A stretch of 29,297 nt of DNA from CAZUNB01 sp964622235 (lineage in GTDB: Bacteria > Patescibacteriota > Saccharimonadia > Saccharimonadales > JAGPDM01). The translations under genes were made by a program, and so were the position numbers. Under the pieces are notes generated by a model. It was given only the letters and a program-made list of their open reading frames with translations, did no database searches and was not told the origin of the DNA. Positions 23,355 to 29,297 of the stretch are shown piece by piece. The stretch lies in NCBI GenBank assembly GCA_964622235.1, contig CAZUNB010000012.1, forward strand, positions 1 to 29,297, in the 5' to 3' direction. Within the stretch, counting starts at the first letter, position 1; every line of letters begins with the position of its first letter.

Positions 23355-26042
23355 TTATTTTCGATTTTTCTTGCGAGCTTGTCGCTGCTGTTTGTTCTTT
23401 TTTTTACGGGTATCTTTCTTCACCACAGGATGTATAGCTGCTTTGACATCAGCTGGTATGGTCGGTGCATCCGACTGCTTGACGGAACGCTTACGTCGTT
23501 TTTCTTGGGTTTTAGAAACTTGTTGTTCGTGGTCACTACTAATCTCTTTGGCACCTTCAGCAAGTTTGGTCAATTCAGTCTCAACTTCTTCGTCTTGAGA
23601 TGTAATTGGTCGAGCGTGGAATAGCAGCTTAACTGTTTCACTCATTAACTCACCCTGCATCGTCTCAAACATAACTTGTCCTTCGCGGCGATACTCAACC
23701 AACGGGTCACGTTGACCAACTGATCGCCAGTTGATACCTTCACGAAGATGCTGCATATTCTCGAGGTGTTGCATCCATAACTGATCCATAACCTGCAGAT
23801 ATACTTGTCGTTCAACCTGACGCATCGTATCTTCACCGAAGTCTTTTTCGCGTGTTTTATAAATACTACGAGCTTTCTTAATAGCCAACTCTTTCAGCTC
23901 ATCGTCATAGACTTTCTCGAGCTGCTTGCGATCTTTACCACCGAGAGGTATCACCGTACCCAACTCTTTAATAATTAGCTCTCGTCGTTCTTGCTTAATT
24001 TTATCTTTCTTCTTTTTCTTAATAATTTCATCGTCAGGAACTACTGGTGATGAGTTAGCAATTGTTGTAACTTCATCATCGATTAGATTTTTGATAATCT
24101 TTGAAATGTCATCTTCTTCTAGAATTGTTCGTCGGCGAACATAGGTTGCTTTTCGGTGCCGGTTCATCACGTCATCGTACTGAACAACATTTTTTCGGCT
24201 ATCGAAGTTACGGTTTTCAACTTTTTTCTGAGCACCACTCAAAGCTTTTGTGATTGTCTTGTTTTCAATCGGTGTCTTTTCATCAACACCGAGTCGCTCC
24301 ATCATTTTACCAATTCTGTCACCACCAAAAATTCGCATCAAATCATCTTCAACGCTGACGTAAAACTGTGTACTACCAGGATCTCCCTGACGACCGCAAC
24401 GACCACGCAACTGATTATCAATTCGTCTCGACTCGTGCCGCTCGGTACCAATGACGTGCAAACCACCCTTTTCGACAACACCTTTACCAAGCACGATGTC
24501 AGTACCACGACCAGCGATATTGGTCGCCAGTGTGACTGCACCTTTTTGTCCCGCTTTGGCTACAATCGAAGCCTCACGTTCATTGTTTTTAGCGTTTAAA
24601 ATTTCGTGCTCAACGCCAACTTTAGTCAAAAGACCTGCTAGAATTTCATTTTTCTCAACTGAGACAGTACCAATCAGAACTGGTTGGCCATCTTTCTGGC
24701 GTTGTTTCACCTCTTCTGCAATTGCTTGAAATTTTCCTGTTTCAGATTTGTAAATTCTATCAGGCAGGTCATCACGTTTGATAGGTTTGTTGGTTGGAAT
24801 TTGTACAACATCTAATTTGTAAATCGTATGGAACTCTTCAGCTTCGGTCTCAGCAGTACCGGTCATCCCTGAGAGCTTATCGTACAGACGGAAATAGTTC
24901 TGAAAACTGATGGTAGCCAAAGTCATGCTCTCTTGCAAAACTTCAACATTCTCCTTTGCCTCAATTGCTTGGTGGAGCCCTTCGCTGTAGCGTCGACCAT
25001 GCATCATTCGTCCGGTAAACTCATCGACGATGATGACTTCCCCATCACGCACCACATAGTCTTTATCCCGTTTGAAAATAATTTCTGCTTTCAAAGCTTG
25101 ATCAATATGATAGACCGCTTGGACGTGTTTGGCATCATACAGGTTTTCTATTTTTAACAACTTTTGGATTTTTTCAACACCCTCATCGCTCAAAGAAACT
25201 GTTCTCTGCTTCTCGTCGAGAACATAGTCATCAGGTTTGAGTTCTTTAACCGATCCTGCAAATAGTCGATACTGACTGCCGCTGTTAGCACTTGGTGCAC
25301 TGATAATCAACGGTGTTCTAGCCTCGTCAATTAAAATAGAGTCAACTTCGTCAACGATTGCATAAGCCAAATCACGTTGTCGCAGCTCACTTTTGCCGCT
25401 GACCATATTGTCGCGCAAGTAATCAAAACCAAACTCATTATTTGTGCCATAGGTAATGTCGGCTGCGTAAGCCTCAGGGCGACTACACGGTTTAAGATGC
25501 TGCAAACGCTCATCGTCATGCTCTTCATTATTAAACTCTGGGTCATAAATATAGGACACACTCTGACCAACAATCACACCAACACTCAGACCCATAGCTG
25601 TGTAGACTGGTGCCATCCAACCAGCATCACGCATAGCTAGATAATCGTTGACAGTCACGACATGTGCACCACGACCAGCCATAGCGTTCAGACTGACTGG
25701 CAGGGTCGCAACTAAGGTCTTACCTTCACCGGTGCGCATCTCCGCGATTGATCCCTCATGCAGAACCATGCCACCGATCATCTGGACTTCGAAGTGTCGC
25801 ATTCCGAGTGTTTTATCGCTAATCTCTCGTGTTAAGGCAAAGACTTCTGGCAATGCTTTATCGAGCGACAATTTGTCGTCTTGAATTTGCTTTTTGATTT
25901 CGGCTGCTTGTTTTTTCAGCTGTGGCAAAGACTTATGCTGTAACTTTTCGGTATGTTTATCGATTGCCGCAACATCTTTACGCAGTTTCTTTAGTTTTTT
26001 GACCTGCGGATCTCCGAGGACTTTAGTTAATGCCTTTTTCAA
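23355..26042 (-). CDS. secA: Protein translocase ATPase SecA, 895 aa
   Basis: SecA is the motor that drives unfolded preproteins through SecYEG. It has Walker A MRTGEGKT (102-109), DEAD-type box VDEVDSILIDEARTP, helicase motif TNIAGRGTDIVLG, the QLRGRCGRQGDPG segment, and the NFDSRKNVVQYDDVMNRHR scaffold helix. The last ~85 residues are a charged linker ending in a Lys/Arg-rich tail (KKDTRKKKNKQQRQARKKN); the Cys-rich zinc motif at the end of many SecA proteins is absent. The start is a TTG at 26042 preceded by AGAGAGAG about 9 nt upstream. It lies 66 bp after hpf on the same strand. Many proteins in this window carry signal peptides that would use this system. Confidence 0.98.
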   Translation of the reverse strand: MKKALTKVLGDPQVKKLKKLRKDVAAIDKHTEKLQHKSLPQLKKQAAEIKKQIQDDKLSLDKALPEVFALTREISDKTLGMRHFEVQMIGGMVLHEGSIAEMRTGEGKTLVATLPVSLNAMAGRGAHVVTVNDYLAMRDAGWMAPVYTAMGLSVGVIVGQSVSYIYDPEFNNEEHDDERLQHLKPCSRPEAYAADITYGTNNEFGFDYLRDNMVSGKSELRQRDLAYAIVDEVDSILIDEARTPLIISAPSANSGSQYRLFAGSVKELKPDDYVLDEKQRTVSLSDEGVEKIQKLLKIENLYDAKHVQAVYHIDQALKAEIIFKRDKDYVVRDGEVIIVDEFTGRMMHGRRYSEGLHQAIEAKENVEVLQESMTLATISFQNYFRLYDKLSGMTGTAETEAEEFHTIYKLDVVQIPTNKPIKRDDLPDRIYKSETGKFQAIAEEVKQRQKDGQPVLIGTVSVEKNEILAGLLTKVGVEHEILNAKNNEREASIVAKAGQKGAVTLATNIAGRGTDIVLGKGVVEKGGLHVIGTERHESRRIDNQLRGRCGRQGDPGSTQFYVSVEDDLMRIFGGDRIGKMMERLGVDEKTPIENKTITKALSGAQKKVENRNFDSRKNVVQYDDVMNRHRKATYVRRRTILEEDDISKIIKNLIDDEVTTIANSSPVVPDDEIIKKKKKDKIKQERRELIIKELGTVIPLGGKDRKQLEKVYDDELKELAIKKARSIYKTREKDFGEDTMRQVERQVYLQVMDQLWMQHLENMQHLREGINWRSVGQRDPLVEYRREGQVMFETMQGELMSETVKLLFHARPITSQDEEVETELTKLAEGAKEISSDHEQQVSKTQEKRRKRSVKQSDAPTIPADVKAAIHPVVKKDTRKKKNKQQRQARKKNRK

Positions 26043-26108
26043 CTGAAAACTCTCTCTCTATTTAATCTTCACCAATAACAAATACGTCCTTTATAATAAC
26101 GCGTTTTG

Positions 26109-26492
26109 CTAGTTTTGACGACCCCACCAATCACGGTCGGCGTCTTTTCGGAACTTCCGCAAAATACCTTTACGATCAGAACGTTTTACTGAGTGTTTTG
26201 TTTTGTATTTACGCACTTGGTTTTTAAGCTTTTCTTCAACGATATCAGTCGCAGCGAAAATATTAACCGTACGCTCTTTGGCGATCAAATCGTCATGCGG
26301 TAGATGTAACATCACTTCTGCTTCGAAGCGGTCTGGCTTTTTACTACGACTCTCACTCAAGGTAACAGTGGCATGAACGGTTTTCTTAGCATGCCTTGGG
26401 ACCGTTTTTTCGACTGATTTAAGCATTTTTTCTATATACTTTCGGATATCTCCACCGATTTCATAGTTCTTGCCCTGAATTTCATATTTCAT
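26109..26492 (-). CDS. hpf: Ribosome hibernation-promoting factor (HPF/RaiA family), 127 aa
   Basis: The protein binds the decoding centre of the 30S subunit and silences ribosomes under stress or slow growth. The N-terminal ~100 residues follow the HPF pattern: KNYEIGGDIRKYIEKML, then a FEAEVMLHLPHDDLIAKE beta segment and FAATDIVEEKLKNQVRKYK. The C-terminal ~25 residues are basic and end DRDWWGRQN; the large dimerisation domain of long-form HPF is missing, so this is a short form. The ATG overlaps the serS stop by 4 bp (ATGA) and has a perfect AAGGAGG site 7 nt upstream, which suggests high translation. Confidence 0.93.
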   Translation of the reverse strand: MKYEIQGKNYEIGGDIRKYIEKMLKSVEKTVPRHAKKTVHATVTLSESRSKKPDRFEAEVMLHLPHDDLIAKERTVNIFAATDIVEEKLKNQVRKYKTKHSVKRSDRKGILRKFRKDADRDWWGRQN

Positions 26493-27772
26493 GAAATAAC
26501 CTCCTTATTTAGATACACTTGTAAAACTTTTGGAACACGGATGGTGCCGTCTTGGTTCTGATAATTCTCCATGATTGCGATTAGGGTTCGGTCGGCAATG
26601 GCAGTGGCGTCGTTGGTGTGCGCTAACTGTTTGCCGTCTTCGGTCTTTACCTTAGTCTTCAGATCCCGTGCTTGAAAATCACCCATATAATCAGCGCTGT
26701 GTGTTTCGCAGTAACGATCCTGCCCTGGCATCCATGTCTCAATATCAACACCGCGAATATTCGGTCCGCCCATATCACCCGTTGCTTTCAAAATTACCTG
26801 ATACGGTAGCTCAAGTTGCCGCGTAATATATTCCTGAATTGCTATCATCAAATCATGTTCGGCTCTTGAAGTTTTAGCATTAGTAAAGCTTTCCATTTCA
26901 AGTTTCTGAAAATGGTGAACTCGGATAATCCCGCGGGTGTCTTTGCCAGCGCTGCCGACCTCACGGCGGAAAGCTGTAGTGTAACCAGCCAGGCGGATTG
27001 GCAAATCATCATTCGCGAGTGTTTTATTACGATAATATGGCACGAGACTATGTTCGGCAGAACCAATCAACCAGAGATCATCGTTATTGAGTTTAAAAGT
27101 AACTTCGTCAGGCTTCAATCGACCAGTAGCTTTATAGGTTTCAGTATTTAGCATCAGCGGCGGATAGATTGGTTCGAACGGCTTAGTCGAAACATCTAGA
27201 TTACTATCATTCACAATTTTTTCTATAATGGTCTGATCAGTTAAAAGCTGCATGCCCCACCATGCTAGTGCCATTTGTAGCTGGACCAAACCACCTTTTA
27301 GATATGCGAAACGAGCGCCAGAATTATTGGCAGCAGTTTCTTGATCGATAAAGCGTGTCAGCTCCCAATGTGGCTTTGGCGTGAAATCAAACGATGTTTT
27401 TTCTCCAACCTGACGAACGACGACGTTGTCATCCTCACTCAGGCCAATAGGTGTATCTTCGCTTGGGATATTTGGAACGTCATACATTAAATCATTTCGC
27501 AGCTCAAGTAGGCTTCTCGTCTTATCCTCTATCGAGCTCAGTTTGCCTTTAAGTTCGCGACCTTCTGCAATTTGCTCGTTGGTTGGTCGGGAATTCTTTC
27601 CGGCACTAGCAAGCTCATTTCGACGCGCGCGCAGACCTTCAGCTTGCTGCAAGAAATCACGGTAATCGGCGTCAACCTTCAGTAATTGGCTAACATCTAC
27701 GTCAGAGCCTTTATCTTTAGCAGCTTTTTTAACAATTTCTTGGTTATTTCGGACAAAATCAATATCGAGCAT
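26489..27772 (-). CDS. serS: Seryl-tRNA synthetase, 427 aa
   Basis: The enzyme charges tRNA-Ser with serine. It has an N-terminal two-helix coiled-coil arm (~25-100) that grips the tRNA long variable arm and a class II catalytic core with motif 2 FRREVGSAGKDTRGI. The C-terminal signature is a variant: residues 356-364 read ETHSADYMG where most bacterial enzymes have E-x-SSCSN, and 385-390 read HTNDAT where most have HTLNGS or HTLNAS; E356, S359 and R395 keep the ATP-contact chemistry. Length is normal. The ATG at 27772 has no ribosome site but a TATACT ends 6 nt before it, which suggests a leaderless transcript. The gene is followed by hpf with a 4-bp overlap and is divergent from gdhA. Confidence 0.97.
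   Translation of the reverse strand: MLDIDFVRNNQEIVKKAAKDKGSDVDVSQLLKVDADYRDFLQQAEGLRARRNELASAGKNSRPTNEQIAEGRELKGKLSSIEDKTRSLLELRNDLMYDVPNIPSEDTPIGLSEDDNVVVRQVGEKTSFDFTPKPHWELTRFIDQETAANNSGARFAYLKGGLVQLQMALAWWGMQLLTDQTIIEKIVNDSNLDVSTKPFEPIYPPLMLNTETYKATGRLKPDEVTFKLNNDDLWLIGSAEHSLVPYYRNKTLANDDLPIRLAGYTTAFRREVGSAGKDTRGIIRVHHFQKLEMESFTNAKTSRAEHDLMIAIQEYITRQLELPYQVILKATGDMGGPNIRGVDIETWMPGQDRYCETHSADYMGDFQARDLKTKVKTEDGKQLAHTNDATAIADRTLIAIMENYQNQDGTIRVPKVLQVYLNKEVIS
26500..26506 (-). promoter_or_regulatory. Strong ribosome binding site for hpf
   Basis: AAGGAGG on the minus strand, 7 nt before the hpf ATG and inside the last codons of serS. It is the best Shine-Dalgarno match in the window and stands out against the weak or absent sites of serS, ftsE and the S41 gene. 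Confidence 0.85.
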
Positions 27773-27778
27773 GTTTTA

Positions 27779-27784
27779 AGTATA
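27779..27784 (-). promoter_or_regulatory. Candidate -10 element for leaderless serS
   Basis: TATACT on the minus strand ends 6 nt before the serS ATG, so the predicted transcript start falls on the start codon itself. No ribosome site and no convincing -35 box are visible. Confidence 0.45.
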
Positions 27785-27843
27785 GCTAATCACGCAAATT
27801 ATTGCATAACCAAAAGCAAGATATCCAAAAAAAACACAATCGA

Positions 27844-27852
27844 TGTTACAAT
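27844..27852 (+). promoter_or_regulatory. Candidate extended -10 element for leaderless gdhA
   Basis: TGTTACAAT on the plus strand: an extended -10 (TG, one base, TACAAT) that ends 6 nt before the ATG at 27859. This is the same spacing as for serS on the other strand. Confidence 0.45.
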
Positions 27853-27858
27853 AAAATC

Positions 27859-29124
27859 ATGAATAAAATGCTCGAAACCGCACAATCAACAATCCAAAAA
27901 GCTGGCGAAGCACTTGAACTCAACCAAGCACAGATTGACCGTCTGCTGGCCGTCAATCGCATAGTTTCATTAAAGCTACCGCTAGTCCGAGATGACGGAA
28001 CCGTTGAGCTCATCGACGGTTTTCGCTCTCAACACAACAATGCTCGCGGCCCATATAAGGGTGGTTTACGTTTCCATCAATCTGTTGATGAAGATGAAGT
28101 TCGTGCTCTTAGTACACTAATGTCAGTTAAATGTGCTGTTGTTGACATTCCTTTTGGTGGTGGCAAAGGCGCCGTCAAGGTTGACACTAAAAAACTCAGC
28201 CCTAATGAATATAAACAGCTGGTTGAGACATTTATCACAGCGCTCAGTCCAGTCATCGGACAGGACGTAGACATCCCTGCTCCCGACGTAGGTGTTAACG
28301 GAGATGTCATCCATTGGATGCTTGATGCCTATAAAAAAGCTTCAGGCAATGATCCAATTGCTACTTTTACCGGGAAAAAAATCGAAGATGGCGGCAGCCT
28401 CGGTCGTGAAGCTGCTACAGGTCGTGGTGGTGCAATCATTACTAAAGCCCTACTTGAAGCCAAGCCTGACGTATTTCCAAATCGCATACCTCACGTACAT
28501 GTTCAGGGATTCGGTAATGTTGGCTACTGGTATTCTCGCGTGGTTCGAGACTATGGTTGGAAAGTTGCTGGCATCTCAGATTCATCGACAGCTATCATGA
28601 CACACGCTGAAGAAGGTTTCGATATTGAGCTAAGCAAACAGAAGAAACGGGCCGAGGGTCACCTTGGAGGAATGTATTGCGTCGATGGAGTCTGCAACGA
28701 AAAACTTGGCAAGGAAACTGACCATGGTGGTTTCTTAACAGAAGAAGTCGATATACTTGCTCTAGCAGCTCTCGAAAATAGCATCACGATGGATAATGTT
28801 AAAGACATTAAAGCCAAGATTATTGTTGAGCTAGCAAATGGTCCAATTACCGACGATGCTCACCAGTATTTAGTCGATAAAGGCGTTATAGTCATCCCAG
28901 ATGTCTTAGCAAATGCTGGTGGTGTAGTTGTTTCATATCTAGAATGGGAACAAAGTAAGAAACACGAGCAATGGGAAGAAGAAATCGTCAACAAACAACT
29001 TGAGAAAATTATGCTCGATGCATTTAATGCCATCTGGCAGAAATCCGAAAAAGATAAGATTGATCTCAAATCAGCGGCTTTTCAAATCGCTATCCAACGC
29101 CTTGCTAAAGCCATGAATTTATAA
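27859..29124 (+). CDS. gdhA: Glutamate dehydrogenase (Glu/Leu/Phe/Val family), 421 aa
   Basis: The enzyme interconverts glutamate and 2-oxoglutarate plus ammonia with NAD(P). The N-terminal domain has the substrate lysine K67 (GPYKGGLRFH), K91 (SVKCAV) and catalytic K103 (FGGGKGAV), and D143 in PAPDVGVNGD, matching the C. symbiosum enzyme's K89, K113, K125 and D165. The C-terminal Rossmann domain has VQGFGNVG, and late in the protein the conserved PDVLANAGGVVVSYLEW. Length is typical of hexameric enzymes. I chose the ATG at 27859: an in-frame TTG at 27802 would add 19 residues unlike the family and has no ribosome site. The cofactor specificity cannot be told. It is divergent from serS, with an 86-bp gap between starts. 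Confidence 0.97.
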   Translation: MNKMLETAQSTIQKAGEALELNQAQIDRLLAVNRIVSLKLPLVRDDGTVELIDGFRSQHNNARGPYKGGLRFHQSVDEDEVRALSTLMSVKCAVVDIPFGGGKGAVKVDTKKLSPNEYKQLVETFITALSPVIGQDVDIPAPDVGVNGDVIHWMLDAYKKASGNDPIATFTGKKIEDGGSLGREAATGRGGAIITKALLEAKPDVFPNRIPHVHVQGFGNVGYWYSRVVRDYGWKVAGISDSSTAIMTHAEEGFDIELSKQKKRAEGHLGGMYCVDGVCNEKLGKETDHGGFLTEEVDILALAALENSITMDNVKDIKAKIIVELANGPITDDAHQYLVDKGVIVIPDVLANAGGVVVSYLEWEQSKKHEQWEEEIVNKQLEKIMLDAFNAIWQKSEKDKIDLKSAAFQIAIQRLAKAMNL

Positions 29125-29297
29125 ATTTTATATCTTTTCTAGCACTACTTTTTCTAAAAAACTAACTCCAATACACTAGCCTGTTATTCCAGTGTAGACT
29201 TTAATCTAATAGAAAGATCTTGTGAAAATATCTGCGGCTATATGATTTCTGCTGCGCTTTAGAGGCTGGATTCTAAATTAATTCTGGATGACGAAAA
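29125..29297. other. Right-edge intergenic sequence
   Basis: This stretch of 173 bp after gdhA shows no open frame of note and no intrinsic terminator. Near the end, TTATTCCAG (29184-29192) and CTGGATTCT (29266-29274) are imperfectly complementary, followed by a second CTGGAT (29284-29289). This wording resembles dispersed palindromic intergenic elements of other bacteria, but one copy is not enough to call a repeat. Confidence 0.4.

Noticed and set aside
27802..27858. TTG at 27802 as the gdhA start
   Set aside because: The extra 19 residues do not match the family, no ribosome site is present, and the region overlaps the divergent promoter zone.
29181..29297. Dispersed palindromic element at the right edge
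   Set aside because: Only one imperfect copy is visible and it is cut by the window end, so it is kept as a note and not called a repeat.

Overview
The window looks like draft-genome sequence from a small-genome, cell-wall-bearing bacterium. My best guess is the Patescibacteria/CPR radiation, most like Saccharibacteria (TM7). This is inferred from gene content and style: many bitopic surface proteins with Pro-rich or Lys/Arg-rich ends, a fibre-like FQGRL surface protein, a SecA with no zinc-finger tail, a variant SerRS signature, and mostly small intergenic gaps. UGA is an ordinary stop codon (ftsE, serS and the LamG gene end in TGA) and Trp is TGG, which argues against the recoded Gracilibacteria and Absconditabacteria. 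A run of 10 N at 19892-19901 marks a scaffold gap. The left edge lies in an 80-bp sequence repeated exactly at 2459-2538, so it is probably a contig end.

Layout. 1-7.7 kb is an accessory surface region: two secreted Pro-rich proteins (one complete, with an IPKTG sorting-type C-terminus), two uncharacterised proteins, a divergent S8 subtilisin-like protease, and a 693-bp non-coding stretch with several strong inverted repeats. 7.7-9.8 kb holds a stand-alone response-regulator receiver and CTP synthase (pyrG). 9.9-15.8 kb is a cell-wall remodelling and division block read leftward: two membrane-anchored proteins of unknown function, ftsE, ftsX, a coiled-coil M23 peptidase, and an S41 CtpA-type protease. 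15.8-21.9 kb is a six-gene surface-protein operon: a small abundant-looking secreted protein, two DUF916-like anchored proteins, an Ig-like membrane protein, a LamG protein and a fibre-like protein. 22-29 kb is mostly housekeeping: M16 peptidase, secA, hpf and serS, with divergent glutamate dehydrogenase at the right end. Nearly everything is on the minus strand; only the S8 protease and gdhA are on the plus strand.

How the genes work together. FtsE and FtsX form the division ABC complex that normally gates a periplasmic coiled-coil peptidoglycan hydrolase, and the next gene encodes exactly such a protein. Its M23 domain, however, reads in circularly permuted order, with the HLH motif before the HxGxD motif. 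This is the most striking finding. The CtpA-type protease next to it may process or degrade the hydrolase. The surface operon, the sortase-type proteins and the S8 protease suggest a cell that invests heavily in exported, anchored proteins, with SecA encoded nearby. Candidate promoters were read by eye; several share a TTGC-type -35 box, and serS and gdhA both look leaderless.
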